NCBI GenBank assembly: GCA_947473305.1
Contig: CANJCB010000005.1
Location: forward strand, 85,593-149,592
From: Rhodospirillales bacterium
Lineage (GTDB): Bacteria > Pseudomonadota > Alphaproteobacteria > ATCC43930 > CGMCC-115725
Reading direction: 5' to 3'
Length of the DNA stretch: 64,000 bases
Shown here one piece after another: positions 1 through 8,939 of the stretch. The notes under the pieces are model-generated. The model was not told where the DNA came from and ran no database searches. It saw nothing but the letters and a program-made list of their open reading frames with translations. Position numbers and translations under genes: made by a program. How positions within the stretch are numbered: position 1 is the first letter of the stretch; each line of letters starts with the position of its first letter.

Positions 1-141
1 AACGAAGCGCGCGAAGGTCAAGGTCAGCGGCCCGATCTCCGCCAGCGCCGTCTTGCCGAAGAAATAGGACCCGCCCCAGAGGATCGAGAGAAAGATCAGC
101 AGCGCCCAATCGACGGCGCTCATGGTGGTGCGGATAGTCAT
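1..141 (-). CDS. EamA/DMT-family transporter, N-terminal part (runs off the left edge)
   Basis: The minus strand encodes about 47 residues beginning MTIRTTMSAVDWALL, followed by a hydrophobic segment with ILWGGSYFFGKTAL and IGPLTLTFARF. This is the usual first helix of drug/metabolite-transporter (EamA) proteins, where WG(G/S)x(F/Y) in helix 1 and the (A/V)RF in helix 2 are typical. Translation can start at 141 or at the in-frame ATG at 123. The rest of the gene lies outside the window, so substrate and length cannot be judged. It probably exports small metabolites across the inner membrane. Confidence 0.7.
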   Translation of the reverse strand, partial: MTIRTTMSAVDWALLIFLSILWGGSYFFGKTALAEIGPLTLTFARFV

Positions 142-201
142 GCCAAGGGGTGTCGCATGGGCCGCTGCCCCGGCTCTACCTGTTTCTTGCCGGGGCAGGG
201 A

Positions 202-1110
202 CTAGGGCAGGTCCGCGAGCACCTTGGCGATATGGCGGCCGAGGGTGCGGAAATCCTCCTTGCGGCTGGCGCTGCGTCGCCAGGCGAGGGCCAGCGTGCG
301 GGCCGGGGCGTCGGAGGCCAGCGGCCGCACCGTCAGGCGGCTGTCGGCGGCGATCTCCGAAGCCACGGCCATGCGCGGCAGCAAGGTCAGGCCGAGCCCG
401 CTGGCCGCCATTTCCACCAGGGTCTTGACGCTGGTCCCCTGGAAGACCTCGTTCCGGTCGGGGCCGGCCAGGCTGCAGGCTTCGAGAGCATGCTCGCGCA
501 GGCAATGCCCGTCCTCCAGCATCAGCAGCGGCTGGCCCACGAGCTGGTCCCGCTCGATCCTTTTGCGGGATGCCAGCGGATGATCCTTGGGCAGCGCCAC
601 GACAAGGTCGTCCTTGCCCAGCACCATCGACGCCGCGTCGCCCAGATCGTAGGGCAGGGCGAGCAACGCCAAGTCGAGCTGGCCCGACTGAAGCTTCTCC
701 ATGAGCGGGGCCGACTGCTCCTCGCGCAGATAAAGCTGCAATTTCGGGAAAGCCTCCTTCAGCCCGCGCATCAGGGGCGGCAGCAGATAAGGCCCGATGG
801 TCGGGATGACGCCGAGGCGCAGGGGGCCGCTCAAAGGCTCGTGTCCACCCCTGGCCACCTCTGTCAGGTCCTCCGCGTCGCGCAGCAGCCGGCGGGCTCG
901 GGTCAGGATCTCCTCGCCCAGGGACGTCAGCAGGATGTTGCGCCGGCTCCGCTCGACCAGCGACACGCCGAGCCTGGCTTCCAGTTCCTGGATACCGGCA
1001 CTGAGGGTGGGTTGAGTGACCGCGCAGGCCTCCGCCGCGCGGCCGAAATGCCGGTGCTCGGCAAGGGCGCAGAGGAAGCGGAGCTGCTGAAGGCTGGGAA
1101 GCTGGATCAT
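202..1110 (-). CDS. oxyR: OxyR-type hydrogen-peroxide-sensing LysR regulator
   Basis: A 302-residue LysR-family protein. The winged helix-turn-helix is at about residues 6-65 (LRFLCALAEHRHFGRAA, TQPTLSAGIQELE) and the effector domain follows from about 93. The redox pair of OxyR is present: Cys203 in EDGHCLREHALEACS and Cys212, nine residues apart as in E. coli Cys199/Cys208. That spacing separates OxyR from generic LysR proteins. It should sense peroxide by disulfide formation and activate detoxification genes. It is divergent from ahpC, and a site matching the OxyR tetramer consensus overlaps its own start codon, suggesting autoregulation plus ahpC activation. Confidence 0.9.
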   Translation of the reverse strand: MIQLPSLQQLRFLCALAEHRHFGRAAEACAVTQPTLSAGIQELEARLGVSLVERSRRNILLTSLGEEILTRARRLLRDAEDLTEVARGGHEPLSGPLRLGVIPTIGPYLLPPLMRGLKEAFPKLQLYLREEQSAPLMEKLQSGQLDLALLALPYDLGDAASMVLGKDDLVVALPKDHPLASRKRIERDQLVGQPLLMLEDGHCLREHALEACSLAGPDRNEVFQGTSVKTLVEMAASGLGLTLLPRMAVASEIAADSRLTVRPLASDAPARTLALAWRRSASRKEDFRTLGRHIAKVLADLP

Positions 1111-1145
1111 AGATTTTCTCGATGGAGAATATAGGAACTATCCAT
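1109..1145. promoter_or_regulatory. OxyR operator between oxyR and ahpC
   Basis: The sequence reads ATAG (1109-1112), N7, CGAT (1120-1123), N7, ATAG (1131-1134), N7, CCAT (1142-1145). The known OxyR tetramer consensus is ATAG-N7-CTAT-N7-ATAG-N7-CTAT, so 14 of 16 fixed bases match at exact spacing. It overlaps the oxyR start codon and lies about 70 bp upstream of the ahpC start. Binding here could repress oxyR and activate ahpC. Confidence 0.75.
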
Positions 1146-1216
1146 TGGATCTATCAAGGGGGAGGGGCCACATTGCTGTTCATTGGAAGCGTTCTAATCT
1201 GTAGGAGAAACCAGAC

Positions 1217-1753
1217 ATGCTGACCATCGGCGACAACTTCCCCCAATTCGCCCTCACCGCCCAGAACGGCACCGACCTTGCCAAGGCCTTCACGCCCGTG
1301 ACCAACGAGACCTATGCCGGCAAATGGCTGGTGGTCTTCGCCTGGCCCAAGGATTTCACCTTCGTCTGCCCGACCGAGATCGTCGGCTTCAACGAGATCG
1401 CCGGTGACTTCGCCGACCGCGACGCCCAATTGCTCGGCCTCTCGACCGACAGCGATTTCGTTCATCTCGCCTGGCGGCAAAGCCGGGAAGACCTCGGCAA
1501 GGTGAGCTTCCCCTGGCTCGCCGACATCAAGCGGGAATTGAGCACGGCGCTCGGCATCCTGGAGAAGAACGAGGGCGTGTGTCTCCGCGCCACCTTCATC
1601 GTCGATCCCCAGGGCGTCGTCCGCTTCGCCTCGGCGAACGACCTCAGCGTGGGCCGCAATCCGCAGGAAGTTCTGCGGGTGCTCGACGCCCTCCAGACCG
1701 ACGAGCTTTGCCCCTGCAATTGGCAGAAGGGCGAGGACACGCTGGCGGCTTGA
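1217..1753 (+). CDS. ahpC: Alkyl hydroperoxide reductase C, peroxiredoxin of the AhpC/AhpD type
   Basis: A 178-residue AhpC/TSA peroxiredoxin that reduces H2O2 and organic peroxides in the cytoplasm. The peroxidatic cysteine is Cys51 in DFTFVCPTEI. The C-terminus carries DELCPCNW, giving resolving-cysteine candidates Cys165 and Cys167; this two-cysteine tail resembles the AhpC class recycled by AhpD rather than AhpF. The ATG at 1217 follows AGGAG at about 1203-1207. ahpD lies downstream, with only repeat copy A between them, and oxyR is divergent, so peroxide induction through OxyR is likely. Confidence 0.92.
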   Translation: MLTIGDNFPQFALTAQNGTDLAKAFTPVTNETYAGKWLVVFAWPKDFTFVCPTEIVGFNEIAGDFADRDAQLLGLSTDSDFVHLAWRQSREDLGKVSFPWLADIKRELSTALGILEKNEGVCLRATFIVDPQGVVRFASANDLSVGRNPQEVLRVLDALQTDELCPCNWQKGEDTLAA

Positions 1754-1765
1754 AGGCAAGGGTTT

Positions 1766-1933
1766 GTCCCTCTCCGGCCGCTTGCGGAGGGAGAGGGAAG
1801 GGACCCGCGATAGCGGGAAGGGTGAGGTAGGTCGGTGAGATTGAGCCAAGCCTATCCACCCACCTCACCCTAATCCCTCTCCCCCAGCCTCTCGCGCAAG
1901 CGAGCTTGCGCTGCCGGCCAGGCGGAGAGGGAC
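1766..1933. repeat. Dispersed imperfect palindromic repeat, copy A
   Basis: A 168-bp non-coding element between ahpC and ahpD, starting 13 bp after the ahpC stop. It begins GTCCCTCTCC and ends with the complement GGAGAGGGAC. An inner part has GGTGAGGTAGG facing CCACCTCACC, plus the motif CGCAAGCGAGCTTGCG. Related copies occur at 10646-10856, 21890-22059 and 38606-38811. It could form a long hairpin in the ahpC-ahpD transcript. No protein is encoded. Confidence 0.85.
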
Positions 1934-1967
1934 TCGCCCGGGACTTTCAGTAGACAAGGAGAAAACC

Positions 1968-2501
1968 ATGAAACTCGACATAATCCGGGAACAACTTCCC
2001 GACTATGCCAAGGACCTGAAGCTCAACCTCTCATCGCTGCTCAACGACCAGACCTTGACCGAGCAGCAGCGCTGGGGCGCGTTCCTGGCCACGGCGCTCG
2101 CGTCGCGCAACGCCGCCCTCATCGCAGCCGTCTCGGCCGATGCCGCCGAGAAGCTCACCCCGGAAGCCGCCAAGGCGACGAAGGCGGCGGCCTCGATCAT
2201 GGCGATGAACAACATCTACTACCGCTTCGTCCATCTGGCCTCGCATCCCGACTACGCGAAGCTGCCCGCCCAACTCCGAATGAACATTATCGGCAATCCG
2301 GGAGTTGAACGGGTGGACTTCGAGCTGTGGTCGCTCGCGGTCTCGGCGATCAATGGCTGCGGCAAATGCATCGATGCCCATGACCAGGTTTTGCGCAAGG
2401 CGGGCGTTTCTCATCAGGCGATCCAGCAAGCGGTGCGCATCGCCTCGGTCGTCCATGCCATCGCCGCAACCCTGGACGGCGAGGAAAGCCTCGCCGCGTA
2501 A
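1968..2501 (+). CDS. ahpD: Alkylhydroperoxidase AhpD
   Basis: A 177-residue all-helical AhpD-family protein. The active-site set is present: Glu119 (DFELWSLA), Cys131 and Cys134 in NGCGKCIDAH, and His138. These are one residue off the Mycobacterium tuberculosis AhpD residues Glu118, Cys130, Cys133 and His137. AhpD reduces oxidised AhpC, using lipoamide/dihydrolipoamide in the characterised system, and has weak peroxidase activity of its own. The ATG at 1968 follows AAGGAG. The pairing with AhpC fits the AhpD-dependent recycling route, and lpd is encoded about 7 kb away. Confidence 0.92.
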   Translation: MKLDIIREQLPDYAKDLKLNLSSLLNDQTLTEQQRWGAFLATALASRNAALIAAVSADAAEKLTPEAAKATKAAASIMAMNNIYYRFVHLASHPDYAKLPAQLRMNIIGNPGVERVDFELWSLAVSAINGCGKCIDAHDQVLRKAGVSHQAIQQAVRIASVVHAIAATLDGEESLAA

Positions 2502-2567
2502 CCGTTCCGCCGCGGGTTGACCCTGCCCCCATTCACCCATCCCTCAACCCCTAGAAGGAATAAGGAT

Positions 2568-3041
2568 ATGGCTACCGCCTATATGACCAACGAAGCCGGC
2601 CGCAAGGAAATCGGCGAGGCGCTCAACAAGCTCGTGGCCGATACCTATGTGCTCTACATGCGCACGCACGGGTTTCACTGGAACGTCGTGGGGCCGCGCT
2701 TCGTCGAATTGCACAAGCTCTTCGAGGAGCAATATACCGAGCTGCACGATGCGGCCGACATCATCGCCGAGCGCACCCGCGCCCTGGGCGAGCGCGCGCC
2801 GACGAGTTTTGCGGAACTCCTGAAGCTCGCCACGATCTCCGAAGCCAGCGGCACGCCCAAGACCGACGAGATGATCCGCCTCCTGGCCGAGGGCAACCGC
2901 GCCGCCGCCAAGTCCTGCAAGAACGTCGTCGATGTGGCCGAAAAGTACGACGACGTCGGCACGGCGGATCTGGCGACGGGCCGGATCGAACTGCACGAAA
3001 AGGCCGCCTGGATGCTCGAGTCGCTGCTCGAGAAGGCGTGA
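2568..3041 (+). CDS. dps: Dps-family ferritin-like DNA-protection protein
   Basis: A 157-residue Dps/ferritin-like protein. I chose the ATG at 2568 because AGAAGGAATAAGG precedes it and the conserved part begins at MATAYMTNEAGRKEI; an upstream in-frame start at 2517 would add a proline-rich tail untypical of the family. The ferroxidase motif THGFHWNVVGPRF, followed by LHKLFEEQYTELHDAAD, supplies the inter-subunit iron ligands (His, Asp, Glu). It oxidises Fe2+ with H2O2 and stores iron, limiting hydroxyl radicals. It sits 66 bp after ahpD in the peroxide-stress cluster. Confidence 0.93.
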   Translation: MATAYMTNEAGRKEIGEALNKLVADTYVLYMRTHGFHWNVVGPRFVELHKLFEEQYTELHDAADIIAERTRALGERAPTSFAELLKLATISEASGTPKTDEMIRLLAEGNRAAAKSCKNVVDVAEKYDDVGTADLATGRIELHEKAAWMLESLLEKA

Positions 3042-3042
3042 T

Positions 3043-3339
3043 TCAGACGCCGCCTGCTAGGTTGTGATAGAGGTCCGCCCATTCCGGGTTCTGCTCGTGG
3101 ATGAGGCGGACCTTCCACGCTCTGGGCCAGCGTTTGAGGGATTTTTCACGCTGGATGGCGGTGGCGATCTCGTCGTGGCGTTCAGCGTAGACGAGAAGCT
3201 TCAGGCCATGTTGTTTGGTGAAGCCCTCCGCAACCTCTTCACGATGCTGCCAAATGCGGTGCGGAAGGTCGCTGGTGACGCCAATGTAGAGCGTGCCGTC
3301 CGGCCGATTGGTCATGATGTAAACCCAGCCGCCTTTCAT
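3043..3339 (-). CDS. Small GIY-YIG domain protein
   Basis: A 98-residue protein made almost entirely of one GIY-YIG nuclease fold: GGWVYIMTNRPDGTLYIGVTSD at the N-terminus (the two GIY/YIG-like strands), then HR near residue 33 and REKSLKRWPRAWK with the usual catalytic-region Glu near residue 66. This matches the stand-alone UPF0213-like GIY-YIG proteins common in alphaproteobacteria. A role in DNA processing is possible but undefined for this subfamily. It converges on dps with only one base between the stop codons. Confidence 0.85.
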   Translation of the reverse strand: MKGGWVYIMTNRPDGTLYIGVTSDLPHRIWQHREEVAEGFTKQHGLKLLVYAERHDEIATAIQREKSLKRWPRAWKVRLIHEQNPEWADLYHNLAGGV

Positions 3340-3373
3340 CTCCGAACGTTACCTCCCTCACCTATACATGCAA

Positions 3374-3481
3374 CGTCATCCTAGGGCTTGGCCCTAGGAT
3401 CCACGACTAAGTGGTGGCTTGGTTCCGTCGGGTGGCGGGCAAACACCTTCGTGGATCCTCGGGCTAAACCCGAGGATGACG
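3374..3481. repeat. CGTCAT/ATGACG palindromic repeat, copy R1
   Basis: A 108-bp element with outer ends CGTCAT and ATGACG. It holds two hairpins: CCTAGGGCTTGGCCCTAGG near its left end and CCTCGGGCTAAACCCGAGG at 3457-3475. Its left 41 bp are identical in inverted orientation to the right end of R4 (46494-46600). It lies between the GIY-YIG gene and mdh. The remaining roughly 160 bp to mdh show no gene. Confidence 0.85.
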
Positions 3482-3594
3482 ATATTGAGGCCGAGCGCTC
3501 CATAAAAGCAGTCGGCGTGATATTGCCTCCTCACCCCTTCCCGCATAGCTGTAAATTATCTGCCAGCCTTGCTCCTGCCCCTGATTCGCGGTAA

Positions 3595-4611
<1,017 letters not shown>

Positions 4612-4633
4612 GTCTCGGGAACCATGTGAGAAA

Positions 4634-4662
4634 AACGGGGCGGAAATGTGTTTCGCCCCGTT
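4634..4662 (+). terminator. Possible hairpin terminator after mdh
   Basis: AACGGGGCG (4634-4642) pairs perfectly with CGCCCCGTT (4654-4662) across an 11-base loop, 22 bp after the mdh stop. The downstream bases are not a clean T run, so termination may be weak or the hairpin may act as an mRNA 3' stabiliser that partly separates mdh from sucA. Confidence 0.5.
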
Positions 4663-4769
4663 ATCACATCATTGCAATGCTGATACCGTATCGGGTCATC
4701 TAGTCGAGGGCGGGCATCTCCCCATCTTCCGGGATAGCCCCAATCGCGCAGGGACATCGGAAACCGATC

Positions 4770-7682
4770 ATGCCTCAGCCCGCTGATACCTCCTTCCTCT
4801 ATGGCCCCAACTCGACCTTTCTGGCCGAGATCTACGCCCGTTACCTGGAAGATAAATCCTCGGTCGATGAAAGCTGGCAGAGGGTCTTCGCCGATATGGC
4901 CGACCTCGAGTCCGATCTCGCCGCCGATTTCGAGGGACCCGCCTGGGCGCCGCGCCAGACCAAGGTGCTCGGCAACGGGCAGGGCAACAATGGCCAGGGC
5001 GGCAATGGGCATGGTGGAAATGGGGCCGCGGTTTCCGTCCCCACGGCGGACGGGGCGACGGCGACAGGGACCGGCGCCAGCCTGGAGCAGATCCGCCAGG
5101 AAGTTACCTTTTCGATCCGGGCGCTTCAGCTCATCCGTTCCTATCGGGTGCGCGGCCATCTGCGCGCGAACCTCGATCCCCTGGGCCTCGCCCAGCATGA
5201 CGAGAACCCCGAACTCGATCCGGCGAGCTACGGCTTCACGGCGGCGGACGGCGACCGGCCGATTTTCCTCAACGGAATGCTCGGCTTCCAGGTCGCGACC
5301 CTCAACGAGATCCTGACCGAACTTCGCCAGACCTATTGCGGCACCATCGGCCTCGAATACATGCATATCTCCGATCCGGTCGAGAAGGCCTGGGTGCAGG
5401 AGCATTTCGAAGGCCGCCACAACCAGGTGAAATTCACCGTCGAAGGCAAGAAGGCGATCCTGGAGCGCCTGACGGTGGCCGAGACGCTCGAAAAATTCCT
5501 CGACCGGCGCTACACGGGCACCAAGCGCTTCGGGCTCGAAGGGGCGGAATCGCTGATCCCGGCGCTGGAGCAGGTGATCAAGCGCGGCGGCCAATTGGGC
5601 ATGCGCGAATTGGTGATCGGCATGCCCCATCGCGGCCGGCTCAACGTGCTGACCAATGTCATGGGCAAGCCCTTCGCGGCGCTCTTCTCCGAATTCCAGG
5701 GCAATCCCGCGAACCCCGACGACGTGCAGGGGTCGGGCGACGTCAAATACCATCTCGGCACCTCGACCGACCGGGAGTTCGACGGCAACAGCGTCCATCT
5801 CTCGCTGACCGCCAACCCCTCGCATCTGGAAGCCGTCAATCCGGTGGTTCTCGGCAAGGTCCGCGCCAAGCAGCGTCAGCGCAAGGACACCGCGCGCGAC
5901 GAAGTCGTTGGCCTGCTGATGCATGGCGACGCGGCCTTCGCGGGCCAAGGCCTGGTCGCCGAATCGCTCGAGCTTTCCGAACTCAAGGGCTATCGCACCG
6001 GCGGCACGGTCCATTTCGTGGTGAACAACCAGATCGGTTTCACCACCAGCCCGAGCTACGCGCGCTCCAGCCCCTATCCCTCCGACATCGCCAAGGCGAC
6101 CCAGGCGCCGATCTTCCACGTCAACGGCGACGATCCGGAAGCGGTGGTCCATGTCTCGCGGATCGCCACGGAATACCGCTACCGCTTCAAGAAGGACGTG
6201 GTGGTGGACATGTTCTGCTACCGCCGCGCCGGGCACAACGAGGCGGACGAGCCGGCCTTCACCCAGCCGCTCATGTACCGCAAGATCGACGCCCAGCCGA
6301 CGACCCGGAAGATCTACGCCGACCGTCTCGTCGCCGAGGGCGTGATGTCCCAGGAAGAGGCCGACGGGATGACGGACAAGTTCCTGGCCTATCTCGACGG
6401 CCAGTTCGAGGCGGCCAAGAGCTACAAGCCCAACAAGGCCGATTGGCTGGAAGGCGTGTGGACCGGCCTTGCCGTGGCCTCGGGCGACGACCGGCGCGGC
6501 GAGACCGCCGTGTCGATGGAACTGCTCCATGAAGTCGGGACGGCGCTGACGACCGTGCCCGAGGGCTTCAACCTCAACCGCAAGATCGCGCGCCAGCTCG
6601 AGGCCAAGCGCCGGTCGATCGAGACGGGCGAGGGGATCGACTGGGCGACCGCCGAGGCCCTGGCCTTCGGGACCCTCTGCACCGAGGGGACGCATGTGCG
6701 CTTCTCCGGCCAGGATTCGGGTCGCGGCACCTTCTCCCAGCGCCACGCGGTCCTGGTCGATCAGGAGACCGAAGAGCGCTACATGCCCATCGATCACGTC
6801 CGTCCCGACCAGGAGCGGTTCGAGATCATCGACAGCCCGCTTTCCGAGGCGGCGGTTCTGGGCTTCGAATACGGCTACAGCCTTGCCGAGCCCCGGACGC
6901 TCGTGCTCTGGGAAGCGCAATTCGGCGACTTCACCAATGGCGCCCAGGTCATCATCGACCAATTCATCGCCTCGGGCGAGGCGAAGTGGCTGCGCATGTC
7001 GGGCCTCGTGCTGCTGCTGCCGCATGGCTACGAGGGGCAGGGGCCGGAACATAGCTCGGCGCGGCTGGAGCGTTTCCTCGCGCTCTATGGCGAGGACAAT
7101 TTCCAGGCCTGCAACCTGACCACGGCGGCCAATTACTTCCATGCGTTGCGCCGCCAGTTGCGCCGCAATTTCCGCAAGCCGCTCATCATCATGACGCCGA
7201 AGTCGCTGCTCCGCAGCCCGGAGGTCGCGAGCCCCTTGAGCGAGATGGGGCCGGGCACTTCCTTCCACCGCGTCATCCATGAGATCGACGGCCTGGTGCC
7301 GGACGAGAAGGTGAAGCGCGTGGTTCTCTGCACCGGCAAGGTCTATTTCGATCTGCTGCACGCAAGGCGCGAGCGCAAGATCGACGACGTGGCCTTGATC
7401 CGCATCGAGCAATTGACGCCTTTCCCCAACAAGAGCCTGCCCGAGGTCATCAAGCGTTATACTCATGCGGATGTGGTCTGGTGCCAGGAGGAGCCCATGA
7501 ACGCGGGCGCTTGGACCTATGTGGACCGCCGCATCGAGAATTGCCTCACGGCGCTCGACGTCAAGGCCAAGCGACCCCGTTACGTCGGACGGCCCGAGGC
7601 GGCCGCCACCGCGACAGGACTTATGAAACGGCATAACGCCGAGCAGGCGAAACTCGTCGACGAGGCTTTGACCGTCGGCTGA
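4770..7682 (+). CDS. sucA: 2-oxoglutarate dehydrogenase E1 component
   Basis: A 970-residue thiamine-diphosphate-dependent E1 that decarboxylates 2-oxoglutarate and passes the succinyl group to SucB. The N-terminal FLYGPNSTFLAEIYARYLEDK motif, MPHRGRLNVLTNV, the HLGTSTDRE stretch, NNQIGFTTSP and the C-terminal LLLPHGYEGQGPEHSSAR are all family hallmarks. Between the N-terminal helix and the core (about residues 70-92) lies a Gly/Asn-rich linker (GNGQGNNGQGGNGHGGNG) that looks like a recent repeat expansion. sucB follows 20 bp downstream and lpd after that, forming the complex operon. Confidence 0.96.
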   Translation: MPQPADTSFLYGPNSTFLAEIYARYLEDKSSVDESWQRVFADMADLESDLAADFEGPAWAPRQTKVLGNGQGNNGQGGNGHGGNGAAVSVPTADGATATGTGASLEQIRQEVTFSIRALQLIRSYRVRGHLRANLDPLGLAQHDENPELDPASYGFTAADGDRPIFLNGMLGFQVATLNEILTELRQTYCGTIGLEYMHISDPVEKAWVQEHFEGRHNQVKFTVEGKKAILERLTVAETLEKFLDRRYTGTKRFGLEGAESLIPALEQVIKRGGQLGMRELVIGMPHRGRLNVLTNVMGKPFAALFSEFQGNPANPDDVQGSGDVKYHLGTSTDREFDGNSVHLSLTANPSHLEAVNPVVLGKVRAKQRQRKDTARDEVVGLLMHGDAAFAGQGLVAESLELSELKGYRTGGTVHFVVNNQIGFTTSPSYARSSPYPSDIAKATQAPIFHVNGDDPEAVVHVSRIATEYRYRFKKDVVVDMFCYRRAGHNEADEPAFTQPLMYRKIDAQPTTRKIYADRLVAEGVMSQEEADGMTDKFLAYLDGQFEAAKSYKPNKADWLEGVWTGLAVASGDDRRGETAVSMELLHEVGTALTTVPEGFNLNRKIARQLEAKRRSIETGEGIDWATAEALAFGTLCTEGTHVRFSGQDSGRGTFSQRHAVLVDQETEERYMPIDHVRPDQERFEIIDSPLSEAAVLGFEYGYSLAEPRTLVLWEAQFGDFTNGAQVIIDQFIASGEAKWLRMSGLVLLLPHGYEGQGPEHSSARLERFLALYGEDNFQACNLTTAANYFHALRRQLRRNFRKPLIIMTPKSLLRSPEVASPLSEMGPGTSFHRVIHEIDGLVPDEKVKRVVLCTGKVYFDLLHARRERKIDDVALIRIEQLTPFPNKSLPEVIKRYTHADVVWCQEEPMNAGAWTYVDRRIENCLTALDVKAKRPRYVGRPEAAATATGLMKRHNAEQAKLVDEALTVG

Positions 7683-7702
7683 ACCCTCCAGGGGTGTAAC
7701 CC

Positions 7703-8926
7703 ATGACGACCGAGATCAAGGTTCCAGCGGTAGGCGAGTCGGTGACCGAAGTGACGGTCGCCAAATGGCTGAAGAAACTAGGCGACGCGGTGAAGGTTGA
7801 CGATCCCATCGTCGAGCTTGAGACCGACAAGGCGACCCAGGAAATCTCCGCGACCGCCGATGGCGTGCTGACGGAAATCAGCGCAGCGGAGGGCACGACG
7901 CTGCCCATCGGCGCGCTGCTCGGCATCATCGGCGATGCGGGGAGCAAGGTCGCGGCAGCACCCGCCGCGCCGAAGGCCGAAACGAAGGCCGAAACGAAGG
8001 CCGCGCCTCAGCCCGCGCCAGCCCAATCTGCTGCCGTGGACCGGTCCGGCCCCGCCGTGCGCAAGCTGGTCGAGGAGACCAAGGTCGATCCGACGCAGAT
8101 CGCGGCTACTGGCAAGGATGGGCGGCTGACCAAAGGCGATGTGCTCGCCGCCGCGTCCGCCCCGGCCCCGGCCGCCGCTCCCGCCCCGAAACCCGCGCCC
8201 GCTCCGCATCAGCCCCGCGCGCTGGGCGAGCGGGAGGAGCGGGTCCGCATGACCCGGCTTCGGAAGCGCATCGCCGAGCGCCTGAAGGACGCCCAGAACA
8301 CGGCGGCCATGCTGACGACCTTCAACGAAGTGGACATGACTAATGTCATGGCGCTGCGGGAACGCTACCGCGACAGCTTCGAGAAGAAGCACGGCGTGCG
8401 GCTGGGCTTCATGTCGCTCTTCACCAAGGCCTGCATCGTCGGCTTGAAGGAACTGCCCGCCGTCAACGGCGAGATCGACGGCGAGGACATCATCTACAAG
8501 AACCACTACGACATCGGCGTCGCGGTGGGGACCGAGCAGGGCCTCGTGGTGCCCGTCGTGCGCGACGCGGACCAGATGGGCTTCGGCGATATCGAGAAGA
8601 AGATCGCCGAATTGGGCCGCAAGGCGCGGGACGGAAAGCTCTCGGTCGACGAGCTGATGGGCGGCACCTTCACCATCACCAACGGCGGGATCTATGGGTC
8701 TTTGATGTCGACCCCGATCCTCAACCCGCCGCAGTCCGGCATCCTCGGCATGCATAAGATCCAGAAGCGGCCCATGGCGATCGGCGACAAGATCGAGATC
8801 CGGCCGATGATGTATCTGGCGCTGTCCTACGACCATCGCATCGTGGACGGCCGCGAGGCCGTCACCTTCCTGGTGCGGGTGAAGGAATGCATCGAGGATC
8901 CCGAACGCATGCTCTTCGACGTCTGA
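7703..8926 (+). CDS. sucB: Dihydrolipoyllysine succinyltransferase (2-oxoglutarate dehydrogenase E2)
   Basis: A 407-residue E2 core. The lipoyl domain spans about residues 1-78 with the lipoyl lysine Lys43 in [11 protein letters not shown]. An Ala/Pro/Lys-rich linker follows, then the E1/E3-binding domain ([15 protein letters not shown]) and a second Ala/Pro linker at about 150-170. The catalytic acyltransferase domain starts near 180 and ends with [15 protein letters not shown], containing the catalytic His and Asp. It transfers succinyl from E1 to CoA. The lipoyl domain starts at [14 protein letters not shown], supporting the ATG at 7703. Confidence 0.96.
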   Translation: MTTEIKVPAVGESVTEVTVAKWLKKLGDAVKVDDPIVELETDKATQEISATADGVLTEISAAEGTTLPIGALLGIIGDAGSKVAAAPAAPKAETKAETKAAPQPAPAQSAAVDRSGPAVRKLVEETKVDPTQIAATGKDGRLTKGDVLAAASAPAPAAAPAPKPAPAPHQPRALGEREERVRMTRLRKRIAERLKDAQNTAAMLTTFNEVDMTNVMALRERYRDSFEKKHGVRLGFMSLFTKACIVGLKELPAVNGEIDGEDIIYKNHYDIGVAVGTEQGLVVPVVRDADQMGFGDIEKKIAELGRKARDGKLSVDELMGGTFTITNGGIYGSLMSTPILNPPQSGILGMHKIQKRPMAIGDKIEIRPMMYLALSYDHRIVDGREAVTFLVRVKECIEDPERMLFDV

Positions 8927-8939
8927 GGAAGGCGCGACC

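Noticed and set aside
1173..1200. TTGCTG and TAATCT as an ahpC promoter
   Set aside because: The spacing is 16 bp, but initiation would fall inside the ribosome-binding site, leaving no usable leader.
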